Origin: Patescibacteria group bacterium
GTDB taxonomy: Bacteria > Patescibacteriota > Microgenomatia > UM-FILTER-40-11
Direction of reading: 5' to 3'
Assembly: GCA_023473205.1 (NCBI GenBank)
Contig: JAMCYY010000093.1
Location: 1-11,462, forward strand
DNA length: 11,462 bases
A program made the translations under genes and the position numbers. Shown here one piece after another: positions 1-7,600 of this stretch (position 1 is the stretch's first letter; each line of letters begins with the position of its first letter). Under the pieces are notes generated by a model, which ran no database searches, was not told the DNA's origin, and saw nothing but the letters and a program-made list of their open reading frames with translations.

Positions 1-1
1 G

Positions 2-919
2 CCTCTGACAATTTATTTTAAGGAAAGGAAAGAGGAAGTCCATAATATGCGCTATCCGCTGACAACAATGGTCACTTCCAGGGGTTGTCCGGGTAACTGC
101 ATTTATTGTGCGGTAAAAACAATTTGGGGCAGAAGCTGGCGTGGACGTTCGCCGGAAAATGTGGTTAATGAAATTGAGCATTTAGTTAAAGATTTCGGCG
201 TTCGGGAAATCCATTTCTTAGACGATTCCCTTTCTGTAAATAAAGAAAGGTTAGAAAAAATTTGTGATGAAATTATCAGGCGGAAGATAGACATAAAATG
301 GGCTACTCCTAATGGAATTGCTTTGTGGTTACTCGATAAGCCTTTGCTTTTTAAAATGAAACAAGCCGGGTGTTATCGGGTAACTTTCGGCCTGGAATCA
401 GGAAACCGTGATACCTTAAAAATTATTGGCAAGAATTATTCTTATGATTGGGCGTTAGAAATTATTAAATATTGCCACTCAATTGGCCTTTGGACAGTGG
501 GTACTTTTATTATCGGTTTTCCGGAAGAAAAAATTAATTCTATTAACGATACCATTAATTTTGCTTTAAAATCAGAATTAGATTTGGCAATTTTTTATTC
601 TGCTACCCCTTTCCCGGGAACTCCTCTTTATGATTATTTTGTTGCTAAAGGTTTAATTTACAATGACCGTGCTTCCCAGTTTGTGGGCGGTTGCGATACC
701 AAGTATTTTAGAGCAGAAGAACTGGCGAAAATAAGGGAAAAAGCCTATTCACTTTTTTTGCTTTCCCGGCTTAAAAGACCCTGGCGTTATTTGCAAAAAA
801 TAAAAACCTTAGAAGATTTGCTATATTTAACTAATTTAATTAAAATTTTCGGTAAATGGTTTATGGCAAATTTAAAACCGAAACATTTCTCAACCGCGGT
901 TTTTACCACTAAAAACTAA
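2..919 (+). CDS. B12-type radical SAM enzyme, C-terminal part (5' end outside window)
   Basis: The reading frame is open from base 2, so the ATG at 47 is probably internal and the gene starts before the window. Just after the window edge comes the radical SAM cluster motif C-x3-C-x2-C (CPGNCIYC, cysteine codons at 86, 98 and 107), which holds the 4Fe-4S cluster that cleaves S-adenosylmethionine. Further motifs fit the SAM-radical barrel: FLDDS, GLESGN (the SAM-binding 'GGE-like' strand), FIIGFPEE and FPGTPLYDYF. The lead-in RYPLTTMVTSRGCPGNC is typical of the BchE-like group, whose N-terminal half is a cobalamin-binding domain; that half would lie upstream and is not seen. The C-terminal 80 residues are helical and rich in basic and hydrophobic residues (YSLFLLSRLKRPWRYL). 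The substrate is unknown; members of this group methylate or rearrange lipids and other small molecules. It ends with TAA, 9 nt before the next gene, so it probably shares its transcript. Confidence 0.9.
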   Translation, partial: PLTIYFKERKEEVHNMRYPLTTMVTSRGCPGNCIYCAVKTIWGRSWRGRSPENVVNEIEHLVKDFGVREIHFLDDSLSVNKERLEKICDEIIRRKIDIKWATPNGIALWLLDKPLLFKMKQAGCYRVTFGLESGNRDTLKIIGKNYSYDWALEIIKYCHSIGLWTVGTFIIGFPEEKINSINDTINFALKSELDLAIFYSATPFPGTPLYDYFVAKGLIYNDRASQFVGGCDTKYFRAEELAKIREKAYSLFLLSRLKRPWRYLQKIKTLEDLLYLTNLIKIFGKWFMANLKPKHFSTAVFTTKN

Positions 920-928
920 GTAATTTAA

Positions 929-3900
929 ATGATAAAGCGATTATTTTCAATAAAACTTTTAATCTTACTTTTGATCTTTGGCGGGCTTTTTTTTCTGAGT
1001 TGGTTTCTAAATTCACTTTATCCTGGGATGATTGGCGGCCTTGATTGGCCAATCCCTCCGCAGCGTCAGCAAATAATCAGTTGGTTTCTAAATTCACTTT
1101 ATACCTGGACCGAGGCCAATACTTTTACCGGCCAGCCCCAGCAGCCGCTTTCTCTTCAGCTTAGTCCGCTTTTAGGTTTTTTTGCTCTTCTGGCGGCTTT
1201 GGGATTTAACGGAGAAATTTTAACTAAATTTTTGCTCGGACTTTTCTTTGTCGGCGGAGGGTTGTCTATTTATGCCCTTTTGCGCCATTTTAAGATAAAT
1301 TTTGTTGCTTCAATTATCGGCTCGGTTTTGTATTTAATTACTCCTTTCTCCCTTGACTGGATTTTAATTGGCGGAGTAGGCGAGTTTTTAGGGCTTTATG
1401 CCTTTTTGCCATTATCAATTTTAATTTTTTTCAAGCTTCTGGAACAGCCCAAAAATTTTTTTAAGTGGCTTTTCCTCTTATTATTAATGACGTTTTTTTA
1501 TCCTCTTTATTCAGTTATTTTACAGTCAATAATCTTCTTCAGTTATGCTTTTTTTGATTGCCTGATTTTGAAACAGAAAAAAATAAGGGACTACCTAAAG
1601 TTTTTCTTAAGTTTTTATCTTAGTTATTTCTTATTTCATGCGCCCTGGATATTACTTGTTTTGTTTAATCCGGCAGGGGCGGCAGGGGGGATGAATTTTA
1701 GCATTTCTGTGGGGGAGGTCATCAGGTTTTTAGATATTTTCCGCTTATGGTCCAAATTAGCACCTTTTTTTGAGATGTCTATTTCAGACGGAGGAAGAAT
1801 TTTGCGGATAAGCCGCCGTTTTTGCAGTTTTGGTCTGCCAATGCTGGCTTTCTTTGGTTTACTTCTTAACTGGAAAAACAATTTTTCCCGCTATTTTGCC
1901 ACAATTATTGTCATTATCTTAGGAATTACCACTAACCCTTTAACTTACTTTATGATTGAAAAAAACATTTTGTTTTTTGGTATCTTTCGCCATGTCAATA
2001 AATTTTATCCGCTAATATCCTTAAGTTATGCTTTTTTGTTGGCTTTGGCCATCAATAATAAAGAAGAAAATTTTTTCGGAATAAAATTAAGAATCATCAA
2101 AAAAATTTATTTCGGCCTGATAATAATTTTTTTTACGGTTTATTATTTACCATTTTTACTTAGTGGAAACTTTAATGGTTATTTGCGTCTGGTAAATTAT
2201 TCTAAAGATTATGATGATTTAAATAAGAGCTTTGAAATACAGAAAAGCGAAGGAAAAGTTCTTTGGTTGCCTACTGGTTCAGGTTATCTTAAACCGGAAG
2301 ACCGGAAAGATGAAAGCTGGGTTTCTGATTATTTTGCTAACCACTTTACTTTGGGTGGTGGAATAAATGAAATTAATTATCGTTTTAAATATGTGCCCGA
2401 ACTTTGGCTTAATAACCTTTTATATTCTTCTGCCAGTGAAGATGTCTCAAGTTTAGGAAGAATTTTGGGCATTTTAGGAGTAAGTGACTTGGTTCTTAGA
2501 AACCAAACTGAAATAACCCAATGGGCGATTCCCATGTTTGGAGATATTTGGTCAAGGAAAACCAATGACCTTCGTCTCAACCTTGACCGGCAAACAGATT
2601 TGCTTAAGAGTGAAAAGTATAACTCTTTGACAATTTTACATAATCAAAATAATTTTCCCCAAATTTATGCCGGAACCAGCAAAAGTTTAATTAGTGGAAG
2701 CTTAAATGTACTCCTTGCCTTAAATAACCTGCCGAAGTTTGACTTCAGTAAAAATATAATATCGTTTGTTAACGATATTGATTTGGCCAAACAAAAAGAA
2801 AGTAATTTTCAGGAGATTATTATCGAAAAGAATAATTATAATGACTTGATTTTTGCCCAAATTGAAAAACAATATAAAATTCCCCTGACAAATTATATTA
2901 AATCACAAAACTCTTTATCAGGTTGGACAGATTTACATCAACTAGCCTGGTGGTTTAATAATGATTATCAGGCTACTTTAGATAAGCCAATTTTTACCCG
3001 CGGTAATAATGCTAAAATAGAGTTTCCTTTAAATATTGACAAAGAAGATGAATATCTCTTTTTTATTAATGGCTATCAAGGTTTAAACAATGGTACAACA
3101 ACGCTTGTTTTATCTGCAAACGAAACCTTGAAGGTCATGAGGGCAAGTTTTTATGATTTTCAAGAAGATGGTTATGTCTGGAAGGACTTAGGTAAAGAAA
3201 AGCTTAATCCAGGAAAATATAAATTGTTATTAAATTCTAATGATGAAAATGTCATTGCTTCGATAGTAATTGTCCCCAAGAAAACTTTTGAAAAATCTTT
3301 AGCAGAGGAGCAAAAACTTTTACAGCAAAAAAAACTTTTACTTTTTAATGAGTTTTGGGATTTTAATAATAAGGCTGAATTTACGGTTCCTAAGGCAGCT
3401 TTTTATGAACTTCTACCTTTGGGAGAAGGTTTTGTTGGTCTTTTTGATCTTCATCTTGACGGCCAAAACTTGACCACTTTACCCAAGAAAATTTGGCTAA
3501 GTGAAGGAAGACATGAGTTCACCTTTAGTACAACTCCAAAAACAAATTTAATTTCCAATCCTTCTTTTGAAACTGATGAACCTTCAGCTCCTTACGTTTA
3601 TGACGGCCAGTCGGATCTTTTACGTTATCAGCCTTTAAGAAAAAAGTTTTCTGAGGAAGCAACCCAGGGCAACTATTCCCTGAAAATTACCTCTTCTGAC
3701 TACCAGGTTCCTTTGTTAAAAACGATTAAAGATTTTTTTCCTGATTCTGCTTACCTCATTTCTTTTGATTATAAAAACATTAAAGGTGAATCCTTAAATT
3801 TTGCCGTTTTACAAAGTCGTCGTGATTCGGCCTTATCTTTAGAAGGAAGTGAAGAAGATCTTCAAGCTACCTTTCAATGGCCCCAGAAATTATTAAAAAA

Positions 3901-4462
3901 AGATAGTTACTGGCAGAGACATGAAGAAATTGTGAATTTTTTTCCAGGGATAAAGCAGGCAGGACTATTGTTTAATTCAGTTGCTAAAGGAGGGGAGTCG
4001 GTTAACCTTTTAGACAATATTAATTTAAGTAAAATCAAGAAATACCGCTTTGCCTTAAGTGAAGTTGACCGAGAGATTACTTCAGTTTCTTCTTTACCCT
4101 TAACTTTTACCAAAATTTCGCCGACTCAATATCGCGTTTGGGTTGAAAAAAGCCAGCAACCTTATTTTTTAGTTTTAGGGGAAACTTTCGATTCGCGTTG
4201 GAAGGCCTATCCTTTGAAGGAAAAAAATAGATCCTCTTTAATTGGTTGGTTTGACCAATCGCTTCCTGAAGAACGTCATTTTCAGGCGCAAGCTTATGCT
4301 AACGGCTGGGAAATTTTACCAGGTGATTTGGGCAATTCTCCTCAAAACGAGATTATTCTTGAATTTGAGCCGCAAAGGATTGTTTGGCTTGGTTTTGTTT
4401 TTACAGGTTTTATTCTTGTCATTTTGATTGCAGCGGTTATTAAAGAAACAATAGAAAAATGA
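929..4462 (+). CDS. Giant GT-C-like membrane protein with outside CBM4/9-like module (AftD/YfhO-like)
   Basis: This 1177-residue protein has a multi-pass N-terminal half (about residues 8-412, roughly ten or more hydrophobic helices), a long extracytoplasmic part (about 415-1148) and a final membrane helix (1151-1171) with a short charged tail. The loop after the first helix carries GGLDWPIPP (36-44), in the place where GT-C glycosyltransferases keep a catalytic acidic residue. Residues 873-1035 look like a CBM4/9 carbohydrate-binding beta-sandwich: NLISNPSFE at the start, GNYSLKI, AYLISFDYK and a closing LLDNINL. The membrane-near part (LVLGETFDSRWKAY, then QAYANGWEI) resembles the end of AftD/YfhO-type proteins. 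From this I infer a polyprenyl-phosphate-sugar-dependent transferase or a glycan-assembly protein on the outer face. Sugar and acceptor cannot be told. No Shine-Dalgarno site precedes the ATG. The TGA stop overlaps the next start as ATGA, which suggests coupled translation. Confidence 0.88.
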   Translation: MIKRLFSIKLLILLLIFGGLFFLSWFLNSLYPGMIGGLDWPIPPQRQQIISWFLNSLYTWTEANTFTGQPQQPLSLQLSPLLGFFALLAALGFNGEILTKFLLGLFFVGGGLSIYALLRHFKINFVASIIGSVLYLITPFSLDWILIGGVGEFLGLYAFLPLSILIFFKLLEQPKNFFKWLFLLLLMTFFYPLYSVILQSIIFFSYAFFDCLILKQKKIRDYLKFFLSFYLSYFLFHAPWILLVLFNPAGAAGGMNFSISVGEVIRFLDIFRLWSKLAPFFEMSISDGGRILRISRRFCSFGLPMLAFFGLLLNWKNNFSRYFATIIVIILGITTNPLTYFMIEKNILFFGIFRHVNKFYPLISLSYAFLLALAINNKEENFFGIKLRIIKKIYFGLIIIFFTVYYLPFLLSGNFNGYLRLVNYSKDYDDLNKSFEIQKSEGKVLWLPTGSGYLKPEDRKDESWVSDYFANHFTLGGGINEINYRFKYVPELWLNNLLYSSASEDVSSLGRILGILGVSDLVLRNQTEITQWAIPMFGDIWSRKTNDLRLNLDRQTDLLKSEKYNSLTILHNQNNFPQIYAGTSKSLISGSLNVLLALNNLPKFDFSKNIISFVNDIDLAKQKESNFQEIIIEKNNYNDLIFAQIEKQYKIPLTNYIKSQNSLSGWTDLHQLAWWFNNDYQATLDKPIFTRGNNAKIEFPLNIDKEDEYLFFINGYQGLNNGTTTLVLSANETLKVMRASFYDFQEDGYVWKDLGKEKLNPGKYKLLLNSNDENVIASIVIVPKKTFEKSLAEEQKLLQQKKLLLFNEFWDFNNKAEFTVPKAAFYELLPLGEGFVGLFDLHLDGQNLTTLPKKIWLSEGRHEFTFSTTPKTNLISNPSFETDEPSAPYVYDGQSDLLRYQPLRKKFSEEATQGNYSLKITSSDYQVPLLKTIKDFFPDSAYLISFDYKNIKGESLNFAVLQSRRDSALSLEGSEEDLQATFQWPQKLLKKDSYWQRHEEIVNFFPGIKQAGLLFNSVAKGGESVNLLDNINLSKIKKYRFALSEVDREITSVSSLPLTFTKISPTQYRVWVEKSQQPYFLVLGETFDSRWKAYPLKEKNRSSLIGWFDQSLPEERHFQAQAYANGWEILPGDLGNSPQNEIILEFEPQRIVWLGFVFTGFILVILIAAVIKETIEK
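998..1102 (+). repeat. Exact 24-bp direct repeat inside the giant GT-C-like gene
   Basis: Bases 998-1021 and 1079-1102 are identical, 81 bp apart. Both copies are read in the same frame and encode SWFLNSLY (residues 24-31 and 51-58). After the copies the match goes on as cctgg in both, with one extra A in the second copy. The first copy ends the first membrane helix; the second lies after the GGLDWP loop. Confidence 0.95.
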
Positions 4463-4827
4463 AAAAAAGAGCTAATTCGCTTTGGCACTACTTTTGCCAA
4501 TACCAAGCACAATTCTTGTTGTTAACGATGCTTTTAGTTTTTATTTTTATGTTAAAACAAGGAAGCTATCTTGTTTTTTTGGGTCTTAACTTTAACCAAA
4601 TATTTTGGTTTTATTGGTTAATCGTGATAATCGCACTTCGTTTGCCCAGTTATTTATCTTTGGTGATTACTATTTTGCTTTTAATCGTTGACGGAATTTT
4701 TTTTGCTTTTAAGTCCGAAGGTTGGTCAATCAGAACCAGCAATTATGTTTTTACTTTTTCATCTTTAGCCATTTTACAGTCTTGGTTTGAATTTTTTTAC
4801 CAAAAGAGGAAAAAGCACAAAGAATAA
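4459..4827 (+). CDS. Small four-helix membrane protein, function unknown
   Basis: I do not recognise this 122-residue protein. It starts with a basic stretch (MKKR) and ends with KRKKHKE, which by the positive-inside rule puts both ends in the cytoplasm. Between them are four hydrophobic stretches at about residues 18-33, 47-61, 64-84 and 93-112, with few charged residues. There is no signal peptide, no cysteine pair and no catalytic motif that I can name. Its ATG lies within the ATGA that ends the giant GT-C-like gene, with no Shine-Dalgarno site, so its translation probably depends on ribosomes finishing that gene. This tight link suggests a partner or accessory subunit of the upstream membrane protein, which is inference from position only. 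It ends with TAA, and only 4 nt separate it from the stop of the gene on the other strand. Confidence 0.85.
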   Translation: MKKRANSLWHYFCQYQAQFLLLTMLLVFIFMLKQGSYLVFLGLNFNQIFWFYWLIVIIALRLPSYLSLVITILLLIVDGIFFAFKSEGWSIRTSNYVFTFSSLAILQSWFEFFYQKRKKHKE

Positions 4828-4831
4828 AAAA

Positions 4832-6316
4832 TTACCTTAACTTTCTTTTTTCAACGCTGATCATTCCGAATTCTCTTGGTTCCTCAAGCACTGTTTTTTT
4901 CTCAAGATTTTCCCTTGCTTTTTGCTTGTAAATTTCATAAGTTAGTCCCCAACCCGGTTCAATAATGAGGAATTGTTTATTTGTATTGGTATCTTTTGTT
5001 GGTAAATAACCATATTTTTGCTTGCCATACCAAGAATAAAGATAATCCCACAGTGGGCTGACAAAAAGAGGCACTGTTACTTTATCAACGAAGAAAGGTT
5101 TGCCTAGAGCTTCTTGATAAGTATAGTCAATCGTGGCAAGGCTGTTTTTTAGCATTACCCCACGTTGCGAATCAAAGAGTCTTTTTTGAGGGTTGGGTAA
5201 ATAATTTTGCCAAGCATATAAATTTGCCAAAACGATAATTAATAACAGGCTGGCAGCTAAAAGAGACTTTCTTTTCTCCAGAAGTTCGTTAAGAAAAGCA
5301 GCCAAGAGAAGAGAGGCGGCGGCGTTAACTCCAAAATAAGAAAATTCTGAATTAGTAACTGCCGCAATAATTAAAAAAGTTGGCAGGTTAGAAAAAAGCC
5401 AGACAGTAATTAAGGGCCAAGGAGTTTCTTTGATTTTCTTTTGCTTAAGTTTTTGCCAAAGGTAATATAACAGGAAAAACATAATTATCCCGGCAAAAAA
5501 TCCGTGCAAGGGAAAGAAAAGATTGGCGAATTCTTTAGCCAAGCCATTAAAGTAGGTTCCTAAATATTGAAAAATAGTTTTAAATTGCGAATCCTGTGCT
5601 TTGAGGACATTAAGAAAAGTATTGGTCATTAGAAATTTGTGTCTTGCCTCAAAAAAAGGGTAATTTATTAAAGGGATAACAAAGGAAAAGAATGCCAATA
5701 GCCAGGTTTTCCAGGGAATCTTTTGTTGGTTGTAAATAAAGTAGAGGATGATTGCCCCAAAAATATTCATAATAATGATTAAATCAAATGAAGTTGAGAC
5801 AGCTAAAAAAAAGACGGCTAAGGGGAGGTAATGGTAATTTTTTTTAAAAGATTTGTAAAGGAAAAAGTAGGTTAAGATAATTAAAGGTAAGGCCGGACTG
5901 GGGTTAGAAAGCCAAAAGCTATAGGAAATAACCTCATAAGAAAAAGTAAAGATAACGGCGGCTAAAATGCCAATCTTTTGATTAAAAAGTTTTTTCCCGA
6001 CAAAAAAAATGATCGGAATAGCGGTGAGGTTTATCAGGAGATGAAGAAGTCCAATATTCGCCGGGTTGTTGCCACCCAAAAAATAAATTGCTCCAATCAG
6101 GTAATAATAAATCGGGCCATGAAAAATTCCTTCAATTTCCGTTGTTGGGCCTAAAAGAGTCAGTTTTTTTTCAATAAATATATTTTTTGCCGTCAGGGCA
6201 TCTCTTGCCTGTTCATAACCAAAAGTGAGGTAATCAGGCCACCAGTGTAATCGTAAAAATAAACCTAAAGAAAGGAGCAAGACAATAATAATTAAAGCAA
6301 AATAGTTTTTTTTCAT
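4832..6316 (-). CDS. PMT/ArnT-like (GT-C, RgtA-type) membrane glycosyltransferase
   Basis: The 494-residue protein has a short basic N-terminus, a first helix (about 5-22), many further helices to about residue 370 and a soluble C-terminal tail of about 110 residues. The first outside loop carries TFGYEQARDALTA (31-43) and, further on, GIFHGPIYYY (63-72). This is the layout of the PMT/ArnT superfamily (dolichyl- or polyprenyl-phosphate sugar transferases, Pfam PMT_2 type), where an acidic pair in this loop is catalytic. Here the position reads E35-Q36, with R38-D39 nearby, instead of the D-E pair seen in the other two such enzymes of this window. It should act outside the membrane and transfer a sugar from a polyprenyl carrier to an unknown acceptor. 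It is the only - strand gene here, with a 51-nt divergent spacer upstream, so it has its own promoter. No Shine-Dalgarno site is seen before the ATG. Confidence 0.9.
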   Translation of the reverse strand: MKKNYFALIIIVLLLSLGLFLRLHWWPDYLTFGYEQARDALTAKNIFIEKKLTLLGPTTEIEGIFHGPIYYYLIGAIYFLGGNNPANIGLLHLLINLTAIPIIFFVGKKLFNQKIGILAAVIFTFSYEVISYSFWLSNPSPALPLIILTYFFLYKSFKKNYHYLPLAVFFLAVSTSFDLIIIMNIFGAIILYFIYNQQKIPWKTWLLAFFSFVIPLINYPFFEARHKFLMTNTFLNVLKAQDSQFKTIFQYLGTYFNGLAKEFANLFFPLHGFFAGIIMFFLLYYLWQKLKQKKIKETPWPLITVWLFSNLPTFLIIAAVTNSEFSYFGVNAAASLLLAAFLNELLEKRKSLLAASLLLIIVLANLYAWQNYLPNPQKRLFDSQRGVMLKNSLATIDYTYQEALGKPFFVDKVTVPLFVSPLWDYLYSWYGKQKYGYLPTKDTNTNKQFLIIEPGWGLTYEIYKQKARENLEKKTVLEEPREFGMISVEKRKLR

Positions 6317-6334
6317 AAAGCTACACTGGGTATT

Positions 6335-6359
6335 ATTTTAACATGAGAACTGTTAAAAT
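6335..6359. promoter_or_regulatory. Symmetric divergent promoter candidate (perfect 9-bp inverted repeat)
   Basis: The 51-nt spacer between the divergent genes (6317-6367) holds ATTTTAACA at 6335-6343 and its exact reverse complement TGTTAAAAT at 6351-6359, with a 7-nt centre. Read outward on each strand, each arm is TGTTAAAAT, which fits an extended -10 box (TGnTAtAAT with one change). On the + strand the start of transcription would fall near 6366, almost on the ATG at 6368, giving a leaderless or nearly leaderless mRNA. On the - strand the leader would be about 12 nt. The same symmetry could also be an operator for a dimeric regulator. The repeat is directly seen; the promoter reading is inference. 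Confidence 0.5.
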
Positions 6360-6367
6360 TTTAGTTA

Positions 6368-7600
6368 ATGAATAAAATTATTGCCAAAAACACTTTATTT
6401 CTAAGTGTTTCACAAATTATTAGTCGGGGAATTGGTTTTTTTTATTATATTTTTTTAGCCCGGGCGTTAGGAGTTGTTGATTTTGGTTTTTATACTTTTA
6501 CCTTGGCTTTTGTTTATAACTTTATTCCGGTAGCAGACTTCGGTTTGGAACGGTTAGTTTTAAAAGAGATTTCCCGCGAACCAGAGAAAGCCTCCTTTTA
6601 TTTAGGACGTCTTTTACCATTAAGGGTTTTTTTAGCGATAGCTACTTATTTTGCCGTGCTTTTTTTAGGTTTACTTTTGGGTCAGCCGGGAAGGGAAATA
6701 GGTTACTTAGCTATTTTTGGATTAGGTTTAATTCCTTATAATTTGACTTTTTTTCTGGCCAGTTTCTGGAATGCTAAGGAGAAGATGGCTTATCTGTCAA
6801 TAATTAACCTTTGTTTGACAGTGTTAACAGCGATTTTAGGATCTGCTTTTTTTTACTTAAATTTAAAATTAACCTGGGTTTTATTGGCTTATCCTTTGGC
6901 GAATTTACTGCTAGGAGGAATGGTTTTTCTTCATTTTCAAAAAGAACAAGCATTGGAATGGAAAATTGATCTTTCTTTTTGGAAAAAAGCTTTAGCTTCT
7001 TCTTGGATTTTTGGCGCTTTGACCATTTTAGGAGTTTTTTATTTAAGGATTTCCGTGGTAATGATTGGGCTTCTTCGTGGTCCGTCAGCAACGGCAATTT
7101 ATGGCAGTGCCTTTAAATTTGTCGAAGCAGCAATTTTAGTCCCTCAATCATTAGCTTTGGCGCTATTTCCGCTGATTTCCCGTTTAACTGTCAATGACCC
7201 GCAAAAGCTCAAAAACCTTTATTTCCGTGGTCTTTTAATTTTACTTTTTATTTCCTTGCCTTTTCTCTTGGTATTTAATCGCGGCGCAGAGACTGTGCTG
7301 CAGTTTGCTTATCAAACAAAATATCTGGCGGCAATTCCAATAATGAAAATTTTATCTTTAGCGGTCTTACTTTTCTTTTTAAATTCCTTAGCGGGCAATA
7401 TTATCCAGAATTCAAAACTGGTTAAAAAGTTTTTGCTATTTTTTGGCTTGAATTTTATAATCGGAATTGTTTTGTGCTTTTGGTTTATTAACAAGAACTC
7501 AATTGAAGGGGCAGCCTGGGCGGTGGTGGCTAGTGAATTTTTCGGGCTTTTTATTAATAATCTGTTTGTTTGGCAAGTTTTAAAAGGAAACCATGTTTAA
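6368..7600 (+). CDS. Polysaccharide flippase, Wzx/MOP superfamily
   Basis: The 410-residue protein is hydrophobic throughout, with about twelve membrane helices. The opening is the classic form of the polysaccharide transporter (PST/Wzx) branch of the MOP superfamily: KNTLFLSVSQIISRGIGF (7-24), then FLARALGVVDFGFYTFTLAF and VADFGLERLVLKEISR. Length matches the usual 400-450 residues. Such proteins flip polyprenyl-diphosphate-linked oligosaccharides from the inner to the outer leaflet. MurJ is a related alternative, but the RALG..DFG..TF pattern and the glycosyltransferase neighbours favour glycan export. The substrate cannot be read from the sequence. The start is fixed by the short divergent spacer; there is no Shine-Dalgarno site, and a promoter candidate sits 9-17 nt upstream. 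The 3' end overlaps the next gene by 8 nt, so the two are co-transcribed and probably translated together. Confidence 0.93.
   Translation: MNKIIAKNTLFLSVSQIISRGIGFFYYIFLARALGVVDFGFYTFTLAFVYNFIPVADFGLERLVLKEISREPEKASFYLGRLLPLRVFLAIATYFAVLFLGLLLGQPGREIGYLAIFGLGLIPYNLTFFLASFWNAKEKMAYLSIINLCLTVLTAILGSAFFYLNLKLTWVLLAYPLANLLLGGMVFLHFQKEQALEWKIDLSFWKKALASSWIFGALTILGVFYLRISVVMIGLLRGPSATAIYGSAFKFVEAAILVPQSLALALFPLISRLTVNDPQKLKNLYFRGLLILLFISLPFLLVFNRGAETVLQFAYQTKYLAAIPIMKILSLAVLLFFLNSLAGNIIQNSKLVKKFLLFFGLNFIIGIVLCFWFINKNSIEGAAWAVVASEFFGLFINNLFVWQVLKGNHV

Noticed and set aside
2758..2779. Perfect 9-bp hairpin with a TGTT loop (AATATCGTT / AACGATATT)
   Set aside because: It lies deep inside the giant gene. 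A 9-bp AT-rich hairpin with a short loop is expected about once by chance in a window of this size and composition.
4242..4257. ATTGGT / ACCAAT short hairpin inside the giant gene
   Set aside because: The stem is only 6 bp, in coding sequence, with no T run, so it is within chance expectation.
4815..4852. Bidirectional terminator between the convergent genes
   Set aside because: The stops are 4 nt apart and there are A- and T-rich runs, but I find no GC-containing stem. The best pairing is about 6 AT-rich bp with an 18-nt loop.
6436..6456. T8 and T7 runs at the start of the flippase gene as a phase-variation tract
   Set aside because: Runs of T are common in this AT-rich DNA because of Phe codons in membrane helices (similar runs at 987-994 and elsewhere). 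Nothing marks these as special.
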